DNA from: Ophiostoma sp. CBS 140.51
Taxonomy: Eukaryota > Ascomycota > Sordariomycetes > Ophiostomatales > Ophiostomataceae
Direction of reading: 5' to 3'
Assembly (NCBI GenBank): GCA_029298735.1
Contig: JANSLP010000285.1
Span: forward strand, 1-41,536
Length of the DNA stretch: 41,536 nt
The position numbers and the translations under genes are program-made. Each line of letters opens with the position of its first letter. The stretch's first letter is position 1. The notes under the pieces were generated by a model, which had not been told where the DNA came from, ran no database searches, and worked only from the letters and a program-made list of their open reading frames with translations. Below, one piece after another: positions 1 through 9,461 of this stretch.

Positions 1-183
1 TGGATTGTCACAACCACAAATAGCAACAGCCACAACGGAAAAACTGAAGTTGCGTTGCACATGTAAGTCGCCAGGAAGGCCTACGCTATCTAGACAAACA
101 TCAATAAAACAACCCGCCAAACAGAGTATGTACTTGCCAACCGATGAACTAACATCCGCTCATGATACACCGTGCCGAAATTA

Positions 184-191
184 TCACGTGA
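184..191. promoter_or_regulatory. E-box palindrome TCACGTGA
   Basis: A perfect 8-bp palindrome with a CACGTG core. In fungi this core is bound by basic helix-loop-helix factors of the Cbf1/Pho4 type. It lies about 890 bases before the start codon at 1082, so it may belong to that gene or to an unseen gene further left. The match is exact; function is inferred. Confidence 0.3.
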
Positions 192-451
192 CTACAATGT
201 CTCACCGTGGCATCACAGTGACACAAGTGTCGCTCGCACAGACCAATGAGAGGCCATCAGCGACTCCAACCCAACCAGAGCTCCTGCCTGCGACACGAGA
301 CGGGAAGAGACATCTGTTCTCAGAATGCTCTTTCCCAAACTGCTCACCTGTCGTACTTTCCCAACATTTTCATGAAATGCATCTTCTCTCCTATTATTTC
401 TCTGCATCATTTTCGGCTCCAAACCGCCTCACATTCTCTTCTCATCACTTT

Positions 452-478
452 CCTATCGAGCCTATCGAGCCTATCGAT
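452..478. repeat. Tandem repeat, 9-bp unit CCTATCGAG x3
   Basis: Three adjacent copies of CCTATCGAG, the last ending in T instead of G. It lies in the upstream region of the first gene. Replication slippage is the likely origin. Confidence 0.85.
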
Positions 479-1081
479 CCTCCATCAACCACCGCCAGCA
501 CTGTCCGTTTGCATCATTAGTGCTTGTTCTTCCCCACAACTCCAGGGCCTGTCCCCACTTCAAGTGCGCTGAGGTAACGAGTCATTGGCGGTTGTCTCCC
601 ATGTTTTGGGGCCCGAAAGCCTCCAAAGCCTCGGCCTTCTGTCCGAACGCCACCCAAATTAGGGCGAGCAAGTACCAATAGCAACCCAAACACTCGTGCA
701 TTCACAAGACAAAAGTTGCGCCGTTGCATCGTAACGTCGACCTGTACACCTGACATTGACACTCTCACGAACATCGCGATGCCTCGCTGGCTCCGTGGCG
801 CCCAACGAAACTGACAACGCTCACCGACACCAATCCACAACACTTCCCCGGGATAACACTTACCCACGCTGCCTACGATCACAAGCAAATAGCGGCGACC
901 GGGGATTGCCGTACCAATTTCTCCAACTCGGGAGTGCCCCTCCAATCCTCCCACCGCTATATCTCTTGACTTCACGACGTGGCAATCAAGCATTGAGACG
1001 ACACTTTCCACCCTTCTGCGTTCGACGCGCATCCTCCCTTTTCTTGTCCTTCGTCGACACTCTCACCGACGCCTACACACG

Positions 1082-3376
1082 ATGCCCCCGCCGAACACGC
1101 CTGAAGAGTTCTTTGCGGACGAGTACCGCTCGGCGGTCAACAGCGCCGGCCGCAGCCGCTCGCGACGGTTTCCTCCTCACCACCTGCCGCCACACAATGA
1201 AGACTCCGCTGAGAGCGACGAGGCCGGCGGTGGCGACTTGGATCTCGGCTCACACCCAAACACCAGCCAGAGCGAGAGCCGGCGAAACAGCATTGAGCGC
1301 CGCATGAGTACGGGCCGGAGGAGTCGGGGTAGTGACGGAGACTCAGTAGCAGAACGCGCAGACATCCGTCAACTGATTGACCAGTCTGGTATCTCACTAT
1401 CATCACCATCACCGAGCACCATCAGCCCTGGGAACCACGCCGAGCGGCGGCGACTGGACGGCGCACAATTGATGGCATTGAGCAACGAGGCGCAAAGAGG
1501 ATGGGACAACGATGCAATGGCGGCAGTACAGAACGACTACCAGGCGCTGCTCGAGACAATACGGCCAATGGTTGGGGATATTGAGGCAGAGACTGGAGCA
1601 GCAACCGGTATCCCCTGGCCATTACCAGAAGAGGGCGAGGCAGAGGAATCCTCGACAGTGGCAGCGCGAGCACCACAAATCGGAACCGGAAACGGCAACG
1701 GAAACGGCGTGTCACCACTCGACGGCCAGGCACTCGCGATCCGGCAACGGCGACAACAACAACAGCAAGAACAAGAGAAAAAACGGTCCCGGATACCCAA
1801 GCTCGACTGGCACGCCCTCGAATACATTGGCACCTACGACGAGAACCTCGACTGCCCCATCTGCCGAGCGCCACTGGTCAAGCCACAGATCACAACCTGC
1901 TTCCACATTTTCTGCGCCAAGTGCCTTGCGCAGTCGCTTCGTCATAGCAACCGCTGCCCGATCGACCGCAACCCCATCCAGAACTTTTCGTCACGAACGG
2001 GATCTGTACCTGCACGACCGGCACCACACATCATCTCCAACCAACTGGACAACCTCCATGTCCGATGCCCCAATCGGCGCTGCGACCACACGTCGGCCCG
2101 CGCCTTTATTAAGGAGCACTACAAAAACGAGTGTCCCTTCACGAAGATCCCCTGCCCGGACCCGAACTGCGAAAAGCCGGTGACACGCCGTGACAGCGAA
2201 GAGGGCCGGTGTCTGCACAAGGCTATTGACTGTGTCTACTGCGGCAAGCCTGTCGAGCTGGCCGCGCTCGAGGACCACTATGACACCGACTGCAACCAAA
2301 AGGAGCTCATGTGCGAGCACTGTCTCGGCGCATTCCCCCGCCAGTGTCACAACACACACGTCATGGGCTGTGGCGAGCGGCGGATCGAGTGCAAGTTCCG
2401 CACGTCTGGCTGTTCCTTTACGAGCAAAAAGAAGGACTTTGGCGACCATGAGCGGACGTGCTTGTACGGCATGATTATGCGCATGAACCGTGCCCACCGT
2501 GCCGACATGGACAGCATGGCGACGGTGCTACAGGATTCACAAGACCGTGTCCGCAAGCTGGAGGCGGAGATGGCCGCCCGGCCGGCGCAACCACCAGCAC
2601 CGGCCCCCAACCCACAGTCCGCCACCGCCGCTGCAGCGACTACTACGACGGCAACAGCTCAACCACCAGCACCACAATTCTACGAATATCCATCGCAACA
2701 CCCCAATCTGCAAGGACGCGTCTACAATCAAACACAACCCGCCCTCGACGCCCACCACGACCTCAGCAGCTACTACGACATGGCGGCCGCCGGGGATAAC
2801 CTCGCCCAGGGCAACAGTGGCGGCAGCAGCGGCACGCAGCCCGATACGCCGCCCAACGGTGGCGCTCTCGTCTCTGCTGGTAGTGCACCTTCTGGTCCCT
2901 CCGGTACCGGCGCCCTCGCACCCGACGACGCCAATAGCGACGACCGCATGAATCGCATCGTTGCCTACATTGACATCTTTGACGCCAAGGTTGAAAATTT
3001 GGAGCGGTACCTCGGCGAGGTCGATGCCCGCCAGGCGCAAATGTTTATGAACGAGCTCGGTCCGCTCAAGGAACAAATCCTGGAAATGCGCAACACCATG
3101 GGCCACATTAGCATGTATGTGCGCTGGCTGATGGAGTCATTCCGCCAGACGACGAAACGGTCAGTCGGTCTGCCAAGTGGAGGGGCCGGCGATGAGGGCG
3201 GTAGCGGTCCTACGGCGCCACCGTCTGCACCTCCTGGTGCATCGAGTGCCGCTTCTTCTGCCGGCCCCTCTGCTACTGCCAGTCGCAGCCCGCCAACAGT
3301 CCTCCGCGGCCCAACCGGCGGCATGGCCATGCCCACCCGACGCATGAGCGACCGCGAGAACCCCCCACGGCTTTAG
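1082..3376 (+). CDS. RING finger / TRAF-type zinc finger protein (probable E3 ubiquitin ligase or adaptor)
   Basis: Intronless frame of 764 residues. The ATG has A at -3 and follows a C/T-rich leader. The N-terminus (1-220) is charged, Ser-rich and probably disordered, followed by a Gln-rich run at 225-231. A RING finger lies at 258-295: C258, C261, C273, H275, C278, C281, C292, with D295 in the eighth ligand position (CPID). This C3HC3D form is known from TRAF proteins. TRAF-type zinc fingers follow at about 329-460 with regularly spaced Cys/His. A short coiled coil lies at about 464-500, then a Pro/Ala/Thr/Gln-rich linker, a conserved-looking helical block at 620-695 and a Gly/Ser/Pro-rich tail. 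RING proteins recruit E2 enzymes and the TRAF fingers probably bind partners. There is no signal peptide or membrane segment, so it should be cytosolic or nuclear. The class is firm; substrate and pathway are unknown. Confidence 0.93.
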   Translation: MPPPNTPEEFFADEYRSAVNSAGRSRSRRFPPHHLPPHNEDSAESDEAGGGDLDLGSHPNTSQSESRRNSIERRMSTGRRSRGSDGDSVAERADIRQLIDQSGISLSSPSPSTISPGNHAERRRLDGAQLMALSNEAQRGWDNDAMAAVQNDYQALLETIRPMVGDIEAETGAATGIPWPLPEEGEAEESSTVAARAPQIGTGNGNGNGVSPLDGQALAIRQRRQQQQQEQEKKRSRIPKLDWHALEYIGTYDENLDCPICRAPLVKPQITTCFHIFCAKCLAQSLRHSNRCPIDRNPIQNFSSRTGSVPARPAPHIISNQLDNLHVRCPNRRCDHTSARAFIKEHYKNECPFTKIPCPDPNCEKPVTRRDSEEGRCLHKAIDCVYCGKPVELAALEDHYDTDCNQKELMCEHCLGAFPRQCHNTHVMGCGERRIECKFRTSGCSFTSKKKDFGDHERTCLYGMIMRMNRAHRADMDSMATVLQDSQDRVRKLEAEMAARPAQPPAPAPNPQSATAAAATTTTATAQPPAPQFYEYPSQHPNLQGRVYNQTQPALDAHHDLSSYYDMAAAGDNLAQGNSGGSSGTQPDTPPNGGALVSAGSAPSGPSGTGALAPDDANSDDRMNRIVAYIDIFDAKVENLERYLGEVDARQAQMFMNELGPLKEQILEMRNTMGHISMYVRWLMESFRQTTKRSVGLPSGGAGDEGGSGPTAPPSAPPGASSAASSAGPSATASRSPPTVLRGPTGGMAMPTRRMSDRENPPRL

Positions 3377-3600
3377 GAAAACATGGAATGTAAAAAGCGG
3401 ACTGGCATGTCTTTTTTATTATTATTGGGAAACAGCATTTGTTCATCTGGGTTTATCATCACCATCATCTCATCTTTTCTATTTTCATCATCATTGTTTT
3501 GCGGGCACAAAGTCGGGTTATAAGGTATATATACATGGCCTAGATTGAAAGTAGGACCATGAGGATTTCCACATAAAATAAAAGAAATATAACAACTCAA
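3377..3600 (+). other. 3' untranslated region of the RING/TRAF-type gene
   Basis: AT-richer than the gene, with T-rich stretches just after the stop, a GTATATATAC palindrome at 3525-3534 and an AATAAA at 3577-3582, about 200 bases past the stop. The AATAAA is a plausible polyadenylation signal, which would place the transcript end near 3600. The exact end cannot be read from sequence. Confidence 0.45.
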
Positions 3601-3765
3601 CTTTAATGATAGTTCCTGTTGTCAAATTTGTGATAACTCATGATGAAAGCTCATTGTGAGAAGTGACTTCCGGCCAATGGCGGATATGAGCGGAGAATTA
3701 CTAATATGGCAGCGCGTCCCGTCTTCTGTGAGCTTCTCTGAAGCTCGATCTCCACAAGTTTCGCT

Positions 3766-3786
3766 GGCGGGGCGAATTCCCGCCCC
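3766..3786. repeat. GC-rich inverted repeat
   Basis: GGCGGG at 3766-3771 pairs with CCCGCC at 3779-3784. An alternative register pairs GGGGCG at 3769-3774 with CGCCCC at 3781-3786. The loop contains GAATT. It could form a hairpin or be a dyad binding site ahead of ufd2. Function unknown. Confidence 0.5.
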
Positions 3787-4005
3787 TTGGCCTGAGGCTG
3801 CCCGCTACACCGCCTTTAGCTTTCAATCCTTTAGGCGTCTTTTGGGTAGGACCCTTTGCCTGTAAGAGCGAATTGCCGGCCTAAAATGTCCTGTCCATGC
3901 TGTCCGCCTAGCGGAAACATCGTTAAAGGTGGCCATTTCCAGCAGTCGACAGAAGCCTCCAGCTGTTTTGTTACAGGCTTCAGGCAGCTAAACAGGCAAA
4001 GTGCG

Positions 4006-4022
4006 GGGCAGCTAGGCTGCCC
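4006..4022. repeat. Inverted repeat GGGCAG-CTAGG-CTGCCC
   Basis: Six-base arms separated by five bases, about 480 bases before the ufd2 start codon. The arms match perfectly. A regulatory role is speculative. Confidence 0.45.
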
Positions 4023-4495
4023 TACGAATGACATCCCGTCCCGGAACCTCCAGAGGTCCTACTTACCCATTTTGAGAAAGCATCGCGACAGGGAAGCAAC
4101 AACCAGTCCGAGACAGAAACGTGCCTTCCCTTTTCTTCACGCAGCCAACAACCTCTTTCCCCAGAAGACGGCCCCACTGTCACCACTCCTACATCGAGCC
4201 GACTTTCATCTTAACTCAACTTCTCCTTCCTCCACATTCGCGCTCAACATTCGCGCCATCCAGCACAACGCATCGGATTACCAACATTGCGGGACACCCA
4301 CGAGCTGCCGACTGAATAGACGCACACGACGAGCTGCTATACATTCGACGCACTCCTTGCCATCCACCTTTCCGGGACTCGGTATATCTACAGTTTATCA
4401 CCTCTACCGACATCACGATCTTGGATTTGACTCAACTCCAACTACCACGCCTTGCCGACCCTGTTCCCGCATCTCCATAACCCACCACAGCCACC

Positions 4496-7400
4496 ATGGA
4501 CCCAAACGAGGGCCAGGAGCCCACCCTGCCCAGCGCAGAGCAGGTGCGATTGAACATTCCCAGATACTCATCACTCCAGATTGTCAACACAGTACAGACT
4601 TAACTAACACATTTAGATGCGGGCACGGCGTTTGGCCAAGCTCGGCGGCGGTAATACATCGTCCTCCGGCACCGGCGCGGCCTCCTCGTCACCCACGTCC
4701 CAAGACGGGCCTTCATCCCCCAAACCAACAGCCTCGCCGGCTTCACCAGCTTCCCCTGCTGCAGCCTCGACATCCACACCGACTCCGGCCACCCGAAAGA
4801 TCACAATCATACCACGCCCAGCGGCAGCCGACGCATCATCAGGTAACGACCAAGACGTTCGCGCTACAGACCGCGAGTCTTCTCCTTCCAAACGCCCTCG
4901 GCTTGACGTTTCTGTCGCTGCTAACACCCCCACGGGCGTGACACAAAAACAGCAGGCATCGGCTGCAAAGTCGACACCAACTCCGACTCCGACAGCCAAA
5001 CCCTCCAACCCCGCCGCGAACCCCATCTCCCCCGAAGAAGCCCTGGCCGAATGGACCGATAACGCCATCTCGTCCCTCCTCCACGTGACGCTGTCGCCGG
5101 AACAAAAACAGGACCGCCATGGCGTGCCGTTGACACTGCTCAAGACGCTGCGGTCGGAGCTGCAGGAGGAAGCTGGTGACAGCGGAAAGCCGCTGCGGCT
5201 GAACCTAAACACCATTGACCAGGCGTTTCTCGAAGCATGCTCGGCATACACCCACAAGAAGCCGCTGCTAGACTACCTGCTGCCCGTTTACAAGGCTGTG
5301 ACCAAGCAGCTCAAGGCGCGCATCACGGTGCCGCAACGTGTGGCCGTGCTGCAGGAGATTAAGCGGTTGAGTCTGAGCAACATTGTCTTTGCCCTGACCA
5401 TGCCGGAACTTTTCGAGTGAGTCCACATATCCTCTCCCATAATAATATCTTCCTCAGTGCTAATCGACAGACGCGAACCCAACCCGGCTCACGACACGTT
5501 GGTGCCAAACCTCCTCCGTGGCATGCGCCCCGACGACCCGCTGAGCCTCGACATGGACTTTTTGACGGACATGGTCGCCCGCTTCGAGGACGACGAGGAC
5601 GGCACGCTTCAGGGTGTCTTCACCAAATCCATGGTTGACATCAGCGCTAAGCTCGCCACGATGACCATGGACGACGAGTACCCCAAGTACATGGAGTCCA
5701 TGCTAACCTACACGCGCTTCAAGCCGCTGCTCGTCGCCGTCGCCAACCACCCGTCCTTCCAGATGGCTCAGTCCGCGCCCAACATTGAGCGCAACACAAT
5801 ACTGGGCCCCTTCTTCCGCATCTCGCCGCTGCAGCCCGAGGTGTCAAAGACGTATTTTGGCGGCTCGCACAAGACGGAGTTGACGCGCAAGGATGCCGTC
5901 TATGGTGCTTTGCAGTTGACACTGAACCAGCACCAGTCCAACCTGCACACCATTGCCATGGCTTTTGCGCGCGCCGGTGACGGGCCCCGTAACAAGCTGC
6001 TCGACTGGTTCGCCTACACGATGAATGTCAACCACAAGCGCCGCGCGTTGCAGGTCAACGCCAAGGAGGTCGCCTCGGACGGCTTCATGATGAACATTGC
6101 CGCCGTCCTCGACCGCATGTGCGAGCCCTTTATGGAAGCGAGCTTTTCGCGCATGGAGCGCATCGAGATTGACTATCTGCGCCGCAAGCCGCGCATCGAC
6201 ATTAGCGACGAGACCAAGCTGAACGCCGACCAGGCCCAGGCCGACGCCTTCTATGCCACGACCGCCGAGGGTGAGTCCAAGTTTGTGAGTGAACTCTTTT
6301 TCCTCAATATGGCGTCGCACCACTACGGCACGGGCGCTGCGGGCCAGAAATTCAAGGACATGGACCGCGAGATCAAGCACATGGAGGAGCAACTGGCGAT
6401 GCTCGAGGAGGAGAAGCGCAAGCTGGTGGTGGCGGGCGCCCCGCCGACGCACCGGTCGATGGCCATGGTCGAACAGCATCTTAAGACGTACACGGCCGCC
6501 ATTGACCGGCACGTGGCCTACAAGTACTCGCTCGAGGCCGTGCTGCTCGACGAAAAGATGCAGCAGCGCGCGCTCATGTTTATGCGCTACGTCTCCGTGT
6601 GGCTGCTACGTGTCGCCAGCAGCTCCGACTACACACCCGACAAGGATCTGCAGATCCCACTACCGACGACCCAACCCGAGGCTTTTAGTTGTTTGCCCGA
6701 GTATGCCCTCCAAAACGTCGTGGACCATCTTAAGTTCTTGTTTCGCCGCGTGCCGCGCATCCTGCCGTCGGCCGTCGGCGACGAGATGATTGCGCTCTGC
6801 ATCACCTTCCTCGAGTCCTCCGAGTACATCCGCAACCCGTACCTCAAGTCGTCGCTCGTATCGCTGCTCTTCTCGGGCACCTGGCGCATGTACCATCTCA
6901 CCAGCGGCGTGCTGGGCGACTCGCTCATGAACAGCAAGTTTGCCAACAAGCACCTGCTGCACGCACTCATGAAATTCTACATTGAGTGCGAGCTGACGGG
7001 CGCGCACACGGCATTCTACGACAAGTTCAACATCCGCTACGAAATCTTCCAGGTCATCAAGGCCGTCTGGCCCAACGACTTGTACAAGCGCCAGCTCACC
7101 CAGCAGAGCAAGACCAACCGGTCCTTCTTTGTGCAGTTTGTCAACCTGCTGCTCAACGACGCCACCTACGTGCTTGACGAAGCCCTGTCGCGTTTCCCCA
7201 AGATCCACGAACTGCAAAAGGAGCTGCAGAACCCCAACGCCCTGCGGCCCGAAGAGCGCCAGCAAAAGGAGACGGAACTTAAGCAGGCCGAGAACCAGGC
7301 GCAATCGTACATGCAGCTCGCCAACGAGACCGTGTCCATGATGAAGCTGTTTACGGAAGCACTCAGTGAGGCCTTCACCATGCCCGAGATTGTGTCTCGT

Positions 7401-8099
7401 CTCGCCGGTATGCTGGACTACAACCTGGTCACGCTTGCCGGGCCGACCTCTCGCAACCTCAAGGTCGAGAACCCCGAAAAGTACTTCTTCAACCCCAAAG
7501 TCTTGCTTCCGCAAATCGTTGAGCTCTACCTCAACCTCGGCGACAAGGCCAGTTTCGTCGAGGCCGTCGCCGACGATGGCCGCTCCTACAAGCCCGAAAT
7601 CTTTGAGAGTGCCACGCGCATCCTGACCAACAAGGGCCTGATGGACCCGGAAAAGCTGTCGGCTTGGGAAGCTTTGCAGACCAAGTTCGCCAAGGCCAAG
7701 GAACTCATCGACCAGGCCGAGACAGACTTGGGCGAGATCCCGGCCGAGTTTGAAGACCCCATCATGGGCGATTTGATGAAGGACCCTGTTGTCTTGCCCT
7801 CGCGCCACATTGTCGACCGCTCCACCATTGTCCAGCATCTGTTGTCGGACCCCAAGGACCCCTTTACGCGCCAGCCCATGACCATTGACGACGCCATCCC
7901 GGCCACCGACCTCAAGGAAAAGATTGATGCATGGAAGGCTGACCGTGTGGCGGCCGCGCTGGCCAAGAACAAGGAGGGCGGCGGCGTGTCGACCGTGACG
8001 GAAGCAATTGCCGCCGCTACAGGCACCGGGACGGGTGAGACGGCTGCCGTCCCTGTCGGCTTTGAGGATGACGGCGATGCGATGGATACGGCGGAGTAA
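4496..8099 (+). CDS. ufd2: Ubiquitin conjugation factor E4 (U-box ubiquitin ligase Ufd2), three exons
   Basis: Exons 4496-4543, 4617-5416 and 5471-8099 join to 1158 residues. Exon 1 gives only 16 residues; splicing brings its SAEQ end onto MRARRLAKLGG, which resembles the start of other E4 proteins. The second junction is in phase (GA|A), giving LFEREPNPAHD. Residues about 20-155 are a Ser/Pro/Ala/Thr-rich linker, about 155-1030 the helical Ufd2 core, and 1042-1108 the U-box, with DLMKDPVVLPS, DRSTI and DPFTRQPM. The tail is Ala/Gly-rich and ends acidic. Ufd2 extends short ubiquitin chains on substrates delivered to the proteasome, working with Cdc48 and shuttle factors in the nucleus and cytosol. 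It is longer than yeast Ufd2 (about 960 residues), partly because of the linker. The start has a GCCACCATGG context. Identity is firm. Confidence 0.96.
4544..4616 (+). other. ufd2: ufd2 intron 1 (73 nt)
   Basis: Donor GTGCGA after CAG, branch-site match TAACTAAC at 4601-4608, acceptor TTTAG. Its length is not a multiple of three, and unspliced reading meets a TAA inside it. Exon 2 begins exactly with an ATG. The donor departs from GTAAGT/GTGAGT, so splicing may be less efficient than at intron 2. Confidence 0.85.
5417..5470 (+). other. ufd2: ufd2 intron 2 (54 nt) with two possible acceptors
   Basis: Canonical donor GTGAGT directly after TTCGA. The acceptor GACAG at 5470 restores the Ufd2 frame. 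A second acceptor, CCTCAG, lies 13 bases upstream (5457), but its use shifts the frame and meets a stop at about 5638. A GCTAATC at 5459-5465 resembles a branch site but lies very close to the acceptor used. Confidence 0.88.
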
Positions 8100-8837
8100 A
8101 GTGGTGCCGCAAACTACGGGCAGCGGGGCTACGTGGATACTGAGGAGAAATCGTGAGATTACGAAGATAGATTACGGCATGTTCATAAGCTGCTTATGCA
8201 GTATTTTGGTTCCTGAAGGGAGAATATCCCCTTTGATTATTTTTGTTTTGTTTGTTACCTTTCTGACGTCTTACCAATGACATTTTCCCTAAATCTCATG
8301 ACGTCTTTTGTTCCTTTCTCCACCAGCCACGCGAAATAGACAAGAGAATGACTCGACGAGCCGTATTTTCCGTGCATTCCGGATTACCATAAGCATAAAA
8401 AAAGACACCTTGATGACATCTGCTAACCCAACTGGTCTCCGGAGAGGAGCTCCGCCGACATAGTCCGGTCGCCGATAGCGTTTACGGCGAACTCCGTATT
8501 TTTCATGCTGTCCCACGGGGTGATCTTCATCTCGGATCCCCTTCGCGCTGTAACGCGGCCACGTGCTGCAAGTCTTTGCATATCACTATTGCTCTACGTA
8601 TCATCATTGCCACTGCTTGAGTTAGCCAGCATCATCATCATTGCCACGGGGTTTGTTTAGCTGCGCACCTTCTTTCCCTTTACGGAGAGTATGCCGAGAC
8701 TTGTCAAGCCCTGTGAGGCCCCTGTTTTGCCCGTCAGGCTCCCGTTTTTGCACCCTCTTCCACACTTGCTCAACGTCTTGCTCAACGTCCTGCACATCTT
8801 ACTGAGTACATACGTTGTCAAGGGCAAAAGCAGGGCT
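8100..8837. other. ufd2 3' region and start of the non-coding stretch
   Basis: T-rich runs at about 8230-8300 probably contain the ufd2 transcript end, but no clear AATAAA is seen close to the stop. Beyond 8300 no gene is recognised. An ACTCCGTA match lies at 8491-8498. Confidence 0.4.
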
Positions 8838-8851
8838 GGGGGGGGGGGGGG
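8838..8851 (+). repeat. Homopolymer run of 14 G
   Basis: Fourteen consecutive G follow GGGCT. Runs this long are rare outside telomere-like or satellite DNA. The true length may vary or be miscounted in the assembly. It could form G-quadruplex-like structures. Confidence 0.9.
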
Positions 8852-8993
8852 CACTGCCGTTGATAACAGCCGTCTGCTATTGCATAGTGCATCAGGGGTC
8901 TCTGCCTATCCCTCTGATCTCCTCTAGTCCATCTGTGACTCCTCATTCACCTTGCTTTTTAATTGTTTTCTACTTTAGTCTGATTCCTCTAGG

Positions 8994-9021
8994 GCTGCAG
9001 GCTGCAGGCTGCAGGCTGCAG
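8994..9021. repeat. Tandem repeat, 7-bp unit GCTGCAG x4
   Basis: Four perfect copies of GCTGCAG. Each unit contains the palindrome CTGCAG. No open frame of interest crosses it. Confidence 0.92.
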
Positions 9022-9049
9022 TACATGCACAATACAAGTTAGAATGCGA

Positions 9050-9069
9050 GATGGCTAGATGGCTAGATG
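9050..9069. repeat. Tandem repeat, 8-bp unit GATGGCTA x2.5
   Basis: Two full copies and a partial third, only about 30 bases after the GCTGCAG array. The closeness of two unrelated short arrays suggests a local slippage hot spot. Confidence 0.8.
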
Positions 9070-9215
9070 CTGCACGATGGGGGTCGATGACGATCTCTCA
9101 CATTGTGACTTCATTAAGGCTCTTGTGAGCACATTTAATTGACTAGATTTGCTTGACTTTGTTTGACTCCTTGAATATCGTGTTTTGTTTCTCCGCGTAT
9201 TGTCAAGCCTGGAGC

Positions 9216-9461
9216 CTAATGATCCCCTAGATCCCTCACCTCTCTCGGCCCTGGATGATGATCCGATTTTCCACATTGATCAATCCTCGACATCCTTGCG
9301 AATGCAAGTAGCCCAAACGGGAAGAGTAGCCCAATGGGGAAGCAACAGAATAAACATTTGTTGAAAGGATCACGGGCAACGAGGATCACGGCGATAATCA
9401 CGACGATGAAAAGGTTTGCAATCCTGCTGGACAACGGTCGCGGAGTGGCAAGTGCTTTCAT
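9216..9461 (-). CDS. Small hydrophobic open frame, doubtful
   Basis: An 81-codon frame starting at ATG. Residues about 12-30 are strongly hydrophobic (IANLFIVVIIAVILVA), followed by a second hydrophobic, Cys-containing stretch (LFCCFPIGLLFPFGLLAF) and a polar tail. This would suit a small two-segment membrane protein. I do not recognise a family, there is no supporting neighbour, and the plus strand is open across part of the same bases. It may be chance. Confidence 0.15.
   Translation of the reverse strand: MKALATPRPLSSRIANLFIVVIIAVILVARDPFNKCLFCCFPIGLLFPFGLLAFARMSRIDQCGKSDHHPGPREVRDLGDH

Larger units (their letters stand above)
1..1081. promoter_or_regulatory. Upstream region of the RING/TRAF-type gene
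   Basis: No gene is recognisable here. The open frames present have no family features and overlap one another in several frames. The last 100 bases are C/T-rich with frequent TCC and CTC, which is typical of fungal leaders just before a start codon. The stretch also holds a TCACGTGA E-box palindrome and a 9-bp tandem repeat, listed separately. The promoter role is inferred from position. Confidence 0.5.
3601..4495 (+). promoter_or_regulatory. Promoter and leader region of ufd2
   Basis: No separate gene is supported. The first half holds two GC-rich inverted repeats (3766-3784 and 4006-4022). The second half, from about 4100, is C/T-rich with CCTTCC, TTCTCC and CTCC runs and ends in GCCACCATGG, a near-ideal start context. 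An open frame running from 3856 across the start and into the coding exons is in the wrong frame for Ufd2. The transcription start probably lies in the pyrimidine-rich part. Confidence 0.5.

Noticed and set aside
5..520. 171-codon open frame at the left edge
   Set aside because: Ser/Thr/Pro-rich with no motif, several overlapping frames and repeat-derived residues. More likely promoter DNA of the next gene.
3856..4941. 361-codon plus-strand open frame before and across the ufd2 start
   Set aside because: It runs through the leader, intron 1 and part of exon 2 in a frame different from Ufd2. His/Pro/Thr-rich low complexity; a shadow.
6660..7838. 392-codon minus-strand open frame inside ufd2 exon 3
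   Set aside because: Antisense shadow of a GC3-rich coding exon. Its length follows from codon bias on the other strand.
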